This document shows, one piece after another, positions 47,746-57,386 of a stretch of 64,000 bases of DNA. The DNA comes from Chromohalobacter sarecensis (GTDB lineage Bacteria; Pseudomonadota; Gammaproteobacteria; Pseudomonadales; Halomonadaceae). The DNA lies in NCBI RefSeq assembly GCF_023061135.1, contig NZ_JAKGAN010000007.1:115930-179929 (forward strand), read 5' to 3'. A program made the position numbers and the translations under genes. Under the pieces are notes generated by a model that ran no database searches, was not told the origin of the DNA, and saw nothing but the letters and a program-made list of their open reading frames with translations. Each line of letters starts with the position of its first letter. The stretch's first letter is position 1.

Positions 47746-48687
47746 ATGAAAGCCGTGATTCTCGATGCCGCCAGCCTCGGCGACGATATTGATCTCTCGC
47801 CGCTGCACGCGGCGGTCGACAGCCTTGAGGTCCATGCGCATACCGCCATCGATGAGCGCCAGGCGCGTCTCGATAACGCGGATATTGCCATCACCAACAA
47901 AGTCGTGCTGGATGGCGACCTGCTCGCGTCCCTGCCCGATCTTAAATTGATTTGCGTGTTGGCGACGGGGACCAACAATATCGACATGGAGACTGCCCAG
48001 GCCCGGGGCATCGAGGTGCGCAATGTCTCCGCCTATGGCACGGCGAGCGTGGCGCAACATACCCTGATGTTGATGCTTGCGCTGGCCAATCGTCTACCGC
48101 TTTACATGCGCGATGTCGCCGCCGGCCGCTGGAACGATAGCGCCTTGTTCTGCCTGCTCGATCATCGCACCTTGCAACTGGCCGACAAACATCTGGTCAT
48201 CGTCGGCCATGGCGAACTCGGTCGTGCCGTGGCGCAGTTGGCCGAGGCTTTCGGCATGCGCGTCACCTTTGCTGCACGCCCCGGCAACGAAGCGCAGGAT
48301 TCGCGCCCTTCCCTCGCCTCGCTGGCGGGCGAGCTCGATGTATTGAGCCTGCACTGCCCGTTGACGGAGCAGACACGGCATCTCGTCGACGCCGAGATGC
48401 TGGCCCGTTTCAAGCCCAGCGCCTTGCTGCTCAATTGCGCGCGCGGCGGTATCATAGACGAAAGCGCCGCGTTGGACGCGCTACGTGGCGGCTCGCTTGG
48501 CGGGCTCGGCGTCGATAGCTTGCCTCAAGAACCCCCGCGTGAGGGGCATGCGCTGATTAGCGCCATGCATGAAGCGCTCAACCTTATCGTCACCCCGCAC
48601 AGCGCTTGGATCTCGCCGGAAGCTCGCGCCAATGTCGTCAGTCTGACGCGCGACAACCTGCATCAATGGCTTGCTTCACGCGCTTAA
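47746..48687 (+). CDS. D-2-hydroxyacid dehydrogenase (glycerate/hydroxypyruvate type)
   Basis: 313 residues. NAD loop VIVGHGELGRAVAQLAEAFG, catalytic Arg in LLLNCARGGIIDE, the Glu of ALDALRGGSLGGLGVD, and His in TPHSAW. Family members reduce hydroxypyruvate or glyoxylate, or act on other 2-keto acids. Followed closely by a ribokinase-like kinase and a nucleoside hydrolase, likely one operon. A KOPS-like octamer pair lies inside it. Confidence 0.88.
   Translation: MKAVILDAASLGDDIDLSPLHAAVDSLEVHAHTAIDERQARLDNADIAITNKVVLDGDLLASLPDLKLICVLATGTNNIDMETAQARGIEVRNVSAYGTASVAQHTLMLMLALANRLPLYMRDVAAGRWNDSALFCLLDHRTLQLADKHLVIVGHGELGRAVAQLAEAFGMRVTFAARPGNEAQDSRPSLASLAGELDVLSLHCPLTEQTRHLVDAEMLARFKPSALLLNCARGGIIDESAALDALRGGSLGGLGVDSLPQEPPREGHALISAMHEALNLIVTPHSAWISPEARANVVSLTRDNLHQWLASRA
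47930..47937 (-). other. KOPS-like octamer pointing to dif
   Basis: CCCTGCCC on the plus strand, GGGCAGGG on the minus, oriented leftwards to dif. Confidence 0.4.
48306..48313 (-). other. KOPS-like octamer pointing to dif
   Basis: CCCTTCCC on the plus strand, GGGAAGGG on the minus, oriented leftwards to dif. Confidence 0.4.
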
Positions 48688-48715
48688 TACATGATTTTTA
48701 CGGCTGGGAGCTTGG

Positions 48716-49636
48716 ATGCTTTACAACTACGGTTCCATCAATATCGATTACGTCTACCGCGTCAGCCATCTGGTGCGCCCCGGCGAAACATTATCCAGCC
48801 AGAGCCTCACGCAGGTGCTGGGCGGTAAAGGCGCCAATCAATCCTTGGCCATGGCTCGAGCAGACGGTGACGTGACGCATTGGGGACGTGTATCTCAGAA
48901 TGATCGCTGGGTGCTGGAAATCCTTGCTCAGGCGGGCGTCAATACGTCTGCCATCGAACTTACCGCCGATGCCAGCGGGCATGCCATCATTCAGGTCGAC
49001 GATCACGCTGAAAACGCCATCATTCTCTATCCCGGCGCCAATCATGGCTTCAGTGAACGTCACCTCGATGCCTTGATGCCCTCGGTCAGTCCTGACGATT
49101 GGTTATTGCTGCAAAACGAATGCAATGCGCTCGAAAACGTCATGGCCCTCGCCTCGCACCACGGCATGCGTATCGCCTTCAATCCCGCGCCGCTCGGCGC
49201 CAACGTGCACTCTCTACCGCTCGAACTGTGCCAGATATTGTTCCTCAATCGTGGCGAAGCTGCGGCGTTGGCGGGGCTCGACGAACACGCCGGGGCCGAC
49301 GAACTCATGGAGGTTCTCTCTCGACGGCTGCCCAAGGTGGAGCTGGTGTTGACGCTGGGACGTGATGGCGTGCGTTATCAGCATGGCGCCCAGCGCCTCG
49401 AACTTCCGGCGTTCCCTGTTGAAGCCGTGGACACGACTGCGGCGGGCGATACTTTCATCGGTTACTTCATGGCTGCACGCCAACGCAGCGAACCCATCGA
49501 GACGTGCCTGCATGAAGCGAGCATTGCTGCGGCCTTGTGCGTGCAACGCGCTGGCGCGGCGCCGAGCATCCCGCTTGCCAACGAGGTCGCAGCGACCTCT
49601 CGTGATTGGTCGGCGCGCGATGGCTTGCGCCGTTGA
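48716..49636 (+). CDS. PfkB-family sugar kinase, ribokinase-like
   Basis: 306 residues. First PfkB signature GGKGANQSLAMARA and second DTTAAGDTFIGYFMA with the catalytic Asp in AAGDT. GSINIDYVYRV at the N-terminus is ribokinase-like. With the adjacent nucleoside hydrolase it would phosphorylate ribose released from nucleosides. 28 bp after the dehydrogenase. Confidence 0.9.
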   Translation: MLYNYGSINIDYVYRVSHLVRPGETLSSQSLTQVLGGKGANQSLAMARADGDVTHWGRVSQNDRWVLEILAQAGVNTSAIELTADASGHAIIQVDDHAENAIILYPGANHGFSERHLDALMPSVSPDDWLLLQNECNALENVMALASHHGMRIAFNPAPLGANVHSLPLELCQILFLNRGEAAALAGLDEHAGADELMEVLSRRLPKVELVLTLGRDGVRYQHGAQRLELPAFPVEAVDTTAAGDTFIGYFMAARQRSEPIETCLHEASIAAALCVQRAGAAPSIPLANEVAATSRDWSARDGLRR

Positions 49637-49689
49637 CTCTCGCGGTACCGTCTTTTGGTTACTTGAACATCATTTGAAACAGGACATTT

Positions 49690-50634
49690 ATGGGCATTCC
49701 GCTGATTTTCGATACCGATCCCGGCGTAGACGACGCTCAAGCCATTGCCATCGCCCTGGCGCATCCCGAGATCGAACTTCTCGGCATGACCACGACCTAC
49801 GGCAATGTCGATATCGATACCGCTACCACCAATGCGTTGCTGCTCGCCGAGCTCGCCGGCCAGCGCATCCCCGTTGCACAGGGTGCCGCAGCGCCACTGG
49901 TCAAGCTCAAGCATCCGGCGCCGGCGCATATCCATGGCGATAACGGGCTGGGCAATCATCCCTTGCCGGTACCGACGCATCATGCCGAGACGATCAGTGC
50001 GCCGCAGTTCATCGTCGAGCAGATCAATGCCCGCCCCGGCGAGGTCACCCTGGTCGCCGTGGGTCCGCTGGGCAACTTGGCCGCTGCGCTGCAGCTCGAT
50101 CCGGGCATCGTCGAGCGTGTCAAACAGGTTGTCGTCATGGGTGGGTCGATTCGCGAGGGTGGCAACGTCACGCCCGTCGCCGAGGCCAATATCTTCAATG
50201 ACCCGCATGCCGCGGCACGCGTATTGACGGCGGGCTGGCCACTGACCCTGGTGGGGCTGGATGCCACGCATCGCTGCGTGCTGGGTCCCGCGCAAATGGA
50301 CAAGATCGCCGCCGCCCAAGGCAAGCTGGGCGAGGTGCTGGCCGGCAGCTATGCGTTCTATCGCGCCTTCTATCGTACCGCGCTGGATATCGATGGCTGT
50401 TGCCCGCACGACAGCTGTGCCTTGGCGTGGCTGATGCGCCCGGAACTCTTCACCACCAGGCGCGGACACTTGAATGTCGTCACCGATGGGGACGCCGAAG
50501 GCCAGACGCTGTTTGCGCCGCAAGAGCGTGCTTTCATCGATCCCCGTTGGTCACGCACGCCGCTCGTCGATGTGTGTATGAACGCCGAGGGTGAGGTCGT
50601 CGTGGACTGGATCGTCGAGACACTGACCCGCTGA
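49690..50634 (+). CDS. Inosine-uridine-type nucleoside hydrolase
   Basis: Splits nucleosides to base and ribose. 314 residues. Calcium-binding N-terminus IFDTDPGVDDAQAI, AVGPLGNLAAAL, EANIFNDPHAA (NDP motif), and CPHDSCALAWL with the conserved His-Asp. Start at 49690 has AGGAC upstream. End of a three-gene salvage group; no transporter is nearby. Confidence 0.93.
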   Translation: MGIPLIFDTDPGVDDAQAIAIALAHPEIELLGMTTTYGNVDIDTATTNALLLAELAGQRIPVAQGAAAPLVKLKHPAPAHIHGDNGLGNHPLPVPTHHAETISAPQFIVEQINARPGEVTLVAVGPLGNLAAALQLDPGIVERVKQVVVMGGSIREGGNVTPVAEANIFNDPHAAARVLTAGWPLTLVGLDATHRCVLGPAQMDKIAAAQGKLGEVLAGSYAFYRAFYRTALDIDGCCPHDSCALAWLMRPELFTTRRGHLNVVTDGDAEGQTLFAPQERAFIDPRWSRTPLVDVCMNAEGEVVVDWIVETLTR

Positions 50635-50686
50635 GAGCCCGTTGCCCCGCCTTTTCTGCCCATAGCGGAACGGGGCGGCGGGAGTT

Positions 50687-50959
50687 TTAGCCGAGCTCGA
50701 AGGTACTCGGAGGCGTGACATCGACTTTTTCGCACTCGACATGAGTAACGCGCGACGCCGGCGGCCCGTGCCATAACCAGCGCACGACCCGGTCGACGGC
50801 CGTCTGCTCGCCGCACAGCATTACTTCGACACGGCCGTCGCCGAGGTTCCGGGCATACCCTTTGAGTTCTTCCTTTAACGCTTGATCGCGTATCGCGGCG
50901 CGAAATCCAACGCCTTGAACACGGCCGGTGACCCACGCCTTGAGACAATATTCATGCAT
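50687..50959 (-). CDS. acyP: Acylphosphatase
   Basis: Hydrolyses acyl phosphates. 90 residues. Catalytic Arg in VTGRVQGVGFRAAI and Asn in YARNLGDGRVEVMLCG. Start at 50959 (MHEYCLKAWV) overlaps the end of yihY by 8 bp. Confidence 0.94.
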   Translation of the reverse strand: MHEYCLKAWVTGRVQGVGFRAAIRDQALKEELKGYARNLGDGRVEVMLCGEQTAVDRVVRWLWHGPPASRVTHVECEKVDVTPPSTFELG

Positions 50960-51911
50960 GGCCCTCTCCTTTGCTTTCAGGCGTCGCGCTGGAAGCCGTA
51001 TATCCCGAAGAATCAACGAATTCACGCTTGACCAGGACTGCAGAGTTGCGCGGCACGATACGCTTACCACGCGCTTCGAGATGGGTGCGAGTGAAGGCGG
51101 CGCCATACAGCAGAATCAGCGAACTGTAGTAAACCCACAGCAATACCAGAACGACCGACCCCGCCGCGCCGTATGTCGACGCCGTAGCGGTATAGGCGAG
51201 ATACGCGGCGATGGCGTAACGCCCAATCGCGAATAGCACCGCCGTTACGATCGCGCCGACCATAACATCTCGCCAGCTGACGACGACATCCGGCAATACC
51301 TTGAAAATAGCGGCGAAAAACAGCGCAATCACCGCCAGCGAGACCAGGAATTCGGCACTGCCCAAGAGCGCGTTGACACCCGGTAGCCAGTCGCTTGCAT
51401 ACCTGAAAAAGGCTTGCAGCATCACGCCCAGCACCAACGACACCATGAGGATGAAGCCCACCGCCAACACCACGGTAAGCGACAGCAGACGTTTCTTGAT
51501 GAATAGCCAAAACCCGTTGCGATCGGGACGCGCCGTCACGCCCCACAGCGTATTGAGGGAAAATTGCATCTGCGCGAAGACGGTCGTGGCCCCCACCACC
51601 AGCGCGCCAAAGCCGAGAAAGGTCGGCCAGATACCGGAGCTTTCAATACGTGACTGCGCCACCGCTTGCTGTATCGCCATGGCGGCGTCTTGACCCATGG
51701 TGTCTTGCAACTGCGCTACGATCTGGCCTCGCACGGCGTCTTCTCCCAGTACCAGCCCAATCACGGTGACCGCGATGATGATCGTCGGCGCCAGTGAAAA
51801 CAGGGTGTAAAACGCCAGGGAGCCCGCGTAGCTGAACGCATTGTGTTCAAGCCACAAAGTCGTGGCATTGACGACGATTCGGTACCAATAGCGCGGCGAA
51901 AGATTAATCAC
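50952..51911 (-). CDS. yihY: YihY/BrkB-family inner-membrane protein
   Basis: 319 residues, about six membrane helices. Family core: LWLEHNAFSYAGSLAFYTLFSLAPTIII and FKVLPDVVVSWRDVMVGAIVTA, YGAAGSVVLVLLWVYYSSLILLYGAAFT near the end. Start is GTG at 51911 with AAGGAG six bases before it; a longer frame upstream lacks a ribosome site. Function unsettled (formerly called ribonuclease BN in error). Confidence 0.9.
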   Translation of the reverse strand: MINLSPRYWYRIVVNATTLWLEHNAFSYAGSLAFYTLFSLAPTIIIAVTVIGLVLGEDAVRGQIVAQLQDTMGQDAAMAIQQAVAQSRIESSGIWPTFLGFGALVVGATTVFAQMQFSLNTLWGVTARPDRNGFWLFIKKRLLSLTVVLAVGFILMVSLVLGVMLQAFFRYASDWLPGVNALLGSAEFLVSLAVIALFFAAIFKVLPDVVVSWRDVMVGAIVTAVLFAIGRYAIAAYLAYTATASTYGAAGSVVLVLLWVYYSSLILLYGAAFTRTHLEARGKRIVPRNSAVLVKREFVDSSGYTASSATPESKGEGHA

Positions 51912-52051
51912 GGACTCTCCTTGTCGAACATGATGAATGACGAACACAACGTAGCTTGGTTTCAGGATAGCGCAGATGCCCCGGCCACTGCTTATATTGC
52001 AGAGCCCCGTGTGGCTGCCCATAATGGCTCGGCCCTGCCAACGGAGCTTTC

Positions 52052-53155
52052 ATGTCCAACGCCACCACATCCTTCCCCTCTTCCGATACACCCTATGCCT
52101 TCGATTGCTTAGTCTTCATCGGGCGTTTCCAGCCGCCGCACCGGGGGCATATCACTGTCATCCGCGAGGCATTGCAGCAGGCACGGCAGGTGATCGTCAT
52201 GGTGGGGTCCGCCTGGCAGGCCCGTTCGCTGCGCAATCCGTGGCGTTTCGAGGAGCGTCGAGACATGTTGCGGGCATGCTTCGATGTCGAGGATAACGCG
52301 CGACTCGAAATTACGCCGTTACTGGATGCGCTCTACAACAACGATGTCTGGGTACGCGATGTGCAGCGCCGGGTGCGCGATGTGGTCGTTCCCCAACAGG
52401 GCCGGTTACCCCGGATCGGGTTGATTGGCGCCAGTCGTGGTCAGTCGAGTTACTACCTCACGCTGTTTCCGCAATGGGAGTCGGTCAGCGTCCCACTGGT
52501 CAGCGATGTCTCGGCCAGTCGAATTCGCGAGGCGTTGTTCGGTCAACCGGCATTGGCAGGCGATTACTTGGCGCACGAGGAAAGCAGCGGTTTATCGGCG
52601 CCGGTCCGTGACGTGCTGCGACGCTTTCTCGAAACGCCTGAATGCGCGCAATTGTGGGAAGAGCAGCATCTACTCGAGCGGTATCGTGAAGCCTGGGCGC
52701 AGGCGCCCTATCCGCCGGTGTTCGTGACCGTCGATGCCGTCGTGGTGCAATCCGGGCATGTGCTGCTGGTCGAGCGTCGAGCGGCGCCCGGCAAGGGACT
52801 GCTCGCCTTGCCGGGAGGCTTCATTCAGTCTCAGGAACGTTTGTTGGATGCCTGCCTGCGCGAGCTGCGTGAGCGGGTACGCTTGAAGATTCCCGAAGCT
52901 GTGCTCAAAGGCTCGCTACGCGGTCAGCGCTTGTTCGATGAGCCTCACCGCAGCTGGCGTGGCCGAACTCTGGCACAGGCTTTCTATTTTGCCCTACGGC
53001 CCGAACAGCAACTCCCCCAGCTCAAACCTTCGCGCAGTGGCGAGCAAGCCCATTGGGTGGCGTTGGCTGATCTCGATCCCGAGGCGTTGTTCGAGGACCA
53101 TTTCTTCATCATTCAGAACTTTCTAGGCTTGCCGGCCGGGATGGCGACGCCGTGA
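52052..53155 (+). CDS. nadM: Bifunctional NMN adenylyltransferase / Nudix domain protein
   Basis: 367 residues. N-terminal NadM-type nucleotidyltransferase (about 18-190; FIGRFQPPHRGH and SDVSASRIREAL) for NAD synthesis, and C-terminal Nudix domain (about 220-350) that in homologues hydrolyses ADP-ribose. The Nudix box GX5EX7RE is present, but the sequence continues LRERV where family members have LREET, putting Arg275 in place of a metal-binding Glu. The hydrolase half may be weak or inactive. Confidence 0.9.
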   Translation: MSNATTSFPSSDTPYAFDCLVFIGRFQPPHRGHITVIREALQQARQVIVMVGSAWQARSLRNPWRFEERRDMLRACFDVEDNARLEITPLLDALYNNDVWVRDVQRRVRDVVVPQQGRLPRIGLIGASRGQSSYYLTLFPQWESVSVPLVSDVSASRIREALFGQPALAGDYLAHEESSGLSAPVRDVLRRFLETPECAQLWEEQHLLERYREAWAQAPYPPVFVTVDAVVVQSGHVLLVERRAAPGKGLLALPGGFIQSQERLLDACLRELRERVRLKIPEAVLKGSLRGQRLFDEPHRSWRGRTLAQAFYFALRPEQQLPQLKPSRSGEQAHWVALADLDPEALFEDHFFIIQNFLGLPAGMATP

Positions 53156-53175
53156 CGCGACTCGCTGTCAGGTAT

Positions 53176-54099
53176 TCATGCCTGCAGAAAATCGCGCGGT
53201 AGCTTCATCATCTGCCGCCAGAGTTTCTCGACGCCGGGCTTGTGCACCAGCGAACACCGGTACAGGCGAATCTCCAAGGGAATATCCCACTGCGCGTCTC
53301 CCGCGCGGACCAAGCGTCCTGCGGCGAGTTCTTCGCGTATGCAGAAATCGGGGATCCATGCCATGCCGACCCCTTGTAGGGCCATGCCCTTGAGGCCTTC
53401 CGCCATGGCAGTCTCATAGACGGTCTTGAGGCGCATACGTAGCGGGTCGTTCTTGAGCAGCATGCGCACGCTACGTCCTAGAAAGGCGCCTTGGGTATAG
53501 GCGAGAAACGGGATGCCTGCCTCGTCGTTCAGCGCAAAGCGTGGGGTGCCGTCGGCGTTAGGCACGCACACCGGCAGCATTTTGACCTGACCGATAGAAA
53601 ATGAAGGGAAGGCCTCGCCGTCGAGCTGCATGCTGGCATAGGGGTCATAATACGCCAGCATCAGGTCACAGTTGCCTTCGCGCAACACGTGAATGGCATC
53701 CCCGACGTTCATGGCCACCAGCCGCGTCGGAAGTTCACCCACGCCCTTTTGTAAGCGCGAAATCCAACGCGGGAAAAACGTTAACGCCAGTGAGTGCGCG
53801 GCGACGATATCGAGCGCTTCGTTGGCCATCGATAGGCCACGCAAGTGAGCGAGACATTCGCTCAACTGCTCGACCATGCTGCGTGCTGTGACCAGGAATA
53901 ACTGCCCTTCCGGTGTCAGCCCAATAGGCGTCGTGGACCGATCGACCAAGGTAGTGCCCACGGCTTGTTCCAGGGAGCGGATGCGTCGGCTGAAAGCGGG
54001 CTGGGTGACGTGACGTTGTCTCGCCGACGCGGAAAAGCTGCGTGTATTGGCGAGGGCCACGAAATCTTCGAGCCACTTGGTTTCAAGATTCACCGGCAC
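53176..54099 (-). CDS. LysR-family regulator, HypT/YjiE-like
   Basis: 307 residues. N-terminus LETKWLEDFVALANTRSFSASA, RHVTQPAFSRRIRSLEQAVG strongly resembles E. coli YjiE/HypT, which senses hypochlorite through methionine oxidation. Effector domain from about residue 95, with several Met and Cys. 77 bp from the cardiolipin synthase gene in the same direction. Possible link to the msrA and gor stress functions in this window (inference). Confidence 0.88.
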   Translation of the reverse strand: MPVNLETKWLEDFVALANTRSFSASARQRHVTQPAFSRRIRSLEQAVGTTLVDRSTTPIGLTPEGQLFLVTARSMVEQLSECLAHLRGLSMANEALDIVAAHSLALTFFPRWISRLQKGVGELPTRLVAMNVGDAIHVLREGNCDLMLAYYDPYASMQLDGEAFPSFSIGQVKMLPVCVPNADGTPRFALNDEAGIPFLAYTQGAFLGRSVRMLLKNDPLRMRLKTVYETAMAEGLKGMALQGVGMAWIPDFCIREELAAGRLVRAGDAQWDIPLEIRLYRCSLVHKPGVEKLWRQMMKLPRDFLQA

Positions 54100-54176
54100 T
54101 CCTGGTAGTCACGTAGTAAATGTACGAAAGACGCAAAGCATGGCATAGACGGTTGTGCCCTGGCACGCTGCGGGTG

Positions 54177-55601
54177 TCATTGTATGGGCGCTAGCAGGTA
54201 CGCCGCCCGAGAGACGAGCTTACGCCAGATGGGGCGATTGTTGAGCTCTTCCAGTGACACCTCTCGACAGACCGCAAAATCCCGGCGCAGCATGTCCTCG
54301 ACTTGGCCGGCGAACGACGCATCGGGGACATACGCGGTAATCTCGAAGTTGAGCCGGAACGAGCGGTTATCGAGATTGACCGATCCGACCAGCGCCGTCT
54401 CGTCATCGACCAAGACGACTTTCTGGTGCAGGAACCCCGGCTGATAGCGAAAGATACGTACGCCGTGGCGAATCATCTCGGGCAAGAAGGAAAACGCGGA
54501 GAGGAAGACCAGCAAGTGATCGGGACGCTCGGGAATCATCACGCGCACATCGACCCCTCGCAATGCGGCAAGCTTCAAGGCATCTTGTACTCCCTGGTCG
54601 GGGACGAAGTACGGGCTGGTCACCCACAGTCGCTCATGGGCTCCGTGGATGACATGCTGAATCAGCAGACTTGCCGTCTCGCAGTTATCGGCCGGCCCGG
54701 ATGGCACGATCACCACATGTTGGCACTCCTCGCAGGTGATCGACGGCTCCCAGTTCAGCGACAGGATCTCGTCGGTGGCCCAGTACCAGTCCTCCCAGAA
54801 GGCTTCCTGCAACCCCATGACGCTCGGCCCGGTGAGCTTGAGGTGGGTGTCGCGCCAGGGGCCATAGCGCGCCACCCGCCCTAGATATTCATCGGCCACG
54901 TTGAAGCCGCCGGTCCATCCTTCGCGGCCATCGACGACCAGAATCTTGCGATGATTGCGGAAATTGATTTGGAAACGGTGCCGCCAGCCACGCGACGAGT
55001 TGAAGGCCGTCACTTCGACGCCAGCTTCCGATAACTCGCGCAAGTAATCATTGGGTAAACTGCGACTGCCGATTTCATCGTAGAGTAGACAAACCCTTAC
55101 CCCTTGCTCTGCCCGACGCATCAAGTGCTGCTTGAACAAGGTGCCGATTTCATCGGCGCGGAAAATGAAGAACTGCACGAGAATATATTCGCGTGCGGCA
55201 TCGATTCCCCCCAGTAAACTCTGAAAGGTTTCGTCCCCATCGATGAGCAGCTCGGCGCGATTTCCCGTGCTCATTGGCATCATGGCCAGGCGCTCCACGG
55301 CCTGAATACGCGTGGTGTCAAACGAGGGACGGGAAAAGAAAGGTTCGAGACGAGGCCTGAAACGCAATAGCACCTGGCGTAGTACGGTGTCGCGTTCACC
55401 GCGGGCGGAGGTGTATCCGTAAAAACGCGGGCGACCGAAGACCCAGTAGATAGGAACGGCCAGATAGGGAAAGGTCAATAGCGTGACGATCCAGGCGACC
55501 GCCCCTTGCGAGGTACGGCTCGACATCAATGCCATGATGGCGGACAACGCGCCCAGCACATGGATCGTTACGATCAGGATACCGATCAGTCCGGATGTCA
55601 T
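54177..55601 (-). CDS. cls: Cardiolipin synthase (ClsA-type phospholipase D family)
   Basis: 474 residues. Two N-terminal membrane helices (about 3-25, 33-52), then two HKD motifs: NHRKILVVDGREGWTGGFN and LHQKVVLVDDETALVGSVN. Converts two phosphatidylglycerols to cardiolipin at the inner membrane. Start at 55601 (MTSGLIGIL) has GGGAG 9 bases upstream; the longer frame has no support. Cardiolipin rise is a known salt-stress response in halophiles. Confidence 0.93.
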   Translation of the reverse strand: MTSGLIGILIVTIHVLGALSAIMALMSSRTSQGAVAWIVTLLTFPYLAVPIYWVFGRPRFYGYTSARGERDTVLRQVLLRFRPRLEPFFSRPSFDTTRIQAVERLAMMPMSTGNRAELLIDGDETFQSLLGGIDAAREYILVQFFIFRADEIGTLFKQHLMRRAEQGVRVCLLYDEIGSRSLPNDYLRELSEAGVEVTAFNSSRGWRHRFQINFRNHRKILVVDGREGWTGGFNVADEYLGRVARYGPWRDTHLKLTGPSVMGLQEAFWEDWYWATDEILSLNWEPSITCEECQHVVIVPSGPADNCETASLLIQHVIHGAHERLWVTSPYFVPDQGVQDALKLAALRGVDVRVMIPERPDHLLVFLSAFSFLPEMIRHGVRIFRYQPGFLHQKVVLVDDETALVGSVNLDNRSFRLNFEITAYVPDASFAGQVEDMLRRDFAVCREVSLEELNNRPIWRKLVSRAAYLLAPIQ

Positions 55602-55645
55602 GTCGGCTTCTCCCTGAAACCTTCGAAGCACTCGCTGGCTAAAAA

Positions 55646-55671
55646 TCAGGCCCCGTGTCAACGGGGCCTGA
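55646..55671 (-). terminator. Intrinsic terminator of fumarase gene
   Basis: 11-bp perfect stem (TCAGGCCCCGT at 55646-55656, ACGGGGCCTGA at 55661-55671), followed on the minus strand by TTTTTAG. 20 bp past the fumarase stop. Confidence 0.88.
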
Positions 55672-55690
55672 AGCAACGATCATCGCATGA

Positions 55691-57196
55691 TCATGCACTC
55701 GCGGCGATGATCTCTTTCCATTTCGCCGGACCGATCTGATGGACCGATTCGCCTTGGCTGTCGACGGCGACGGTTACCGGCATGTCTTCGACATCGAACT
55801 CATAGATCGCTTCCATGCCGAGATCCTCGAAGGCGACTACGCGAGACTTCTTGATCGCTTGCGCCACCAGGTATGCAGCGCCCCCGACCGCCATCAGATA
55901 AACGGCTTTGTTGTCGCGGATCGCCTCGATTGCCATCGGCCCCCGTTCGGCTTTGCCGACCATCCCCTGAAGGCCTGTCTGCTCGAGCATGGTGCGCGTG
56001 AACTTGTCCATGCGTGTGGCGGTCGTGGGGCCGGCAGGGCCGACGACTTCATCGCCCACCGGATCGACGGGGCCGACGTAATAGATGAAGCGTCCCCGCA
56101 GATCGACGGGCAATGATTCGCCTTTGGCCAGCATATCGACCATGCGCTTGTGCGCGGCATCACGGCCGGTCAGTAGCTTGCCATTGAGCAGCAGCGTATC
56201 GCCCGGCTGCCAGGAAGCCGCCTCTTCAGCCGTGACGGTGTCCAGGTTCACCCGCTTGACGTTGTCACCCGCTTCACGGGTAATTTGCGGCCAGTCTTCC
56301 AGCTTCGGGGCGGGGAGCGATGCCGTGCCGCTGCCATCCAGCGTGAAATGCACGTGACGCGTGGCCGCACAGTTGGGAATGATCGCGACCGGCTTGTTGG
56401 CGGCGTGGGTAGGATAGTCCTTGACCTTGATATCGAGCACGGTCGTCAGCCCGCCCAGCCCTTGCGCGCCGATGCCGGTGCGATTGACATGCTCAAAGAG
56501 CTCGAGACGCAATTCCTCGGCACGATTCTCGGCACCACGTGCCTTAAGATCCTGGATGTCGATGGGATCGAGCAAGGCTTCCTTGGCGAGTTCCATGGCC
56601 TTTTCGGCGGTGCCGCCAATGCCGATGCCCAGCATGCCTGGCGGGCACCACCCTGCTCCCATCTTGGGCAACTGCTCCAGAACCCATTCGGCCACATTGT
56701 CGGAAGGATTGAGCATCGCGAACTTGGACTTGGCCTCGCTGCCACCCCCTTTTGCCGCGACGTGAACCTCGACCTTGTCACCGGGGACCAGCTTGTGATG
56801 GATGACGGCTGGCGTATTGTCGCCGGTATTCTGACGCTTGCCGTCGGGATCGGCCAGCACCGAAGCGCGCAGCACATTGTCGGGAAGCTTGTAGGCTTGG
56901 CGGACGCCCTCGTTGATCATGTCGTCGAGGCTCATATCAGCCTCCCAGCGGACGTTCATACCGATCTCGACGAATACTGTCACGATGCCTGTATCCTGAC
57001 AGATCGGCCGATGGCCTTCGGCACACATGCGTGAGTTGATCAGGATCTGAGCGATGGCATCACGAGCGGCGGGATTTTCTTCACGTTGATACGCCTCGTG
57101 CATGGCGTCGATGAAGTCTTTGGGATGATAGTAGGAAATAAACTGCAAGGCATCGGCCACGCTTTGGATTACATCATCCTGGCGTATCACGGTCAT
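55691..57196 (-). CDS. fumA: Class I fumarate hydratase (Fe-S)
   Basis: TCA-cycle fumarase with an oxygen-labile [4Fe-4S] cluster. 501 residues. N-terminal domain motif RPICQDTGIVTVFV with a cluster cysteine, GCAATRHVHF-type segment IIPNCAATRHVHF, GIGIGGTAEKA and the C-terminal beta domain YYVGPVDPVGDEVVGPAGPTTATRMD. Strong ribosome site AAGGAG before the start. Likely client of NfuA/SufE. Confidence 0.95.
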   Translation of the reverse strand: MTVIRQDDVIQSVADALQFISYYHPKDFIDAMHEAYQREENPAARDAIAQILINSRMCAEGHRPICQDTGIVTVFVEIGMNVRWEADMSLDDMINEGVRQAYKLPDNVLRASVLADPDGKRQNTGDNTPAVIHHKLVPGDKVEVHVAAKGGGSEAKSKFAMLNPSDNVAEWVLEQLPKMGAGWCPPGMLGIGIGGTAEKAMELAKEALLDPIDIQDLKARGAENRAEELRLELFEHVNRTGIGAQGLGGLTTVLDIKVKDYPTHAANKPVAIIPNCAATRHVHFTLDGSGTASLPAPKLEDWPQITREAGDNVKRVNLDTVTAEEAASWQPGDTLLLNGKLLTGRDAAHKRMVDMLAKGESLPVDLRGRFIYYVGPVDPVGDEVVGPAGPTTATRMDKFTRTMLEQTGLQGMVGKAERGPMAIEAIRDNKAVYLMAVGGAAYLVAQAIKKSRVVAFEDLGMEAIYEFDVEDMPVTVAVDSQGESVHQIGPAKWKEIIAASA

Positions 57197-57283
57197 GAAA
57201 AAGGCTCCTTATTATGGGCAACACCCCGCGAGATACCGTCAGGAAACATCGCGAGAAATATAAACGCATGATTATACCGAAAA

Positions 57284-57312
57284 TGGGCGATCACGCCTGA
57301 GGTGATCGCCCA
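57284..57312 (-). terminator. Intrinsic terminator of uvrB
   Basis: 11-bp stem TGGGCGATCAC (57284-57294) with GTGATCGCCCA (57302-57312), followed on the minus strand by TTTTCGG. Between it and uvrB is a second small hairpin, TTGTGTT (57343-57349)/AACACAA (57357-57363). TATAAT on the minus strand just past the terminator could serve fumA. Confidence 0.8.
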
Positions 57313-57386
57313 AAGTCTATTCATATGATGCTTTTTTATTGGTTGTGTTTTTTCCCAACACAAAGATAACGGTATAAATATTGGTG

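Noticed and set aside
49462..50523. 353-codon leftward open frame
   Set aside because: Antisense to ribokinase and nucleoside hydrolase genes with intact motifs.
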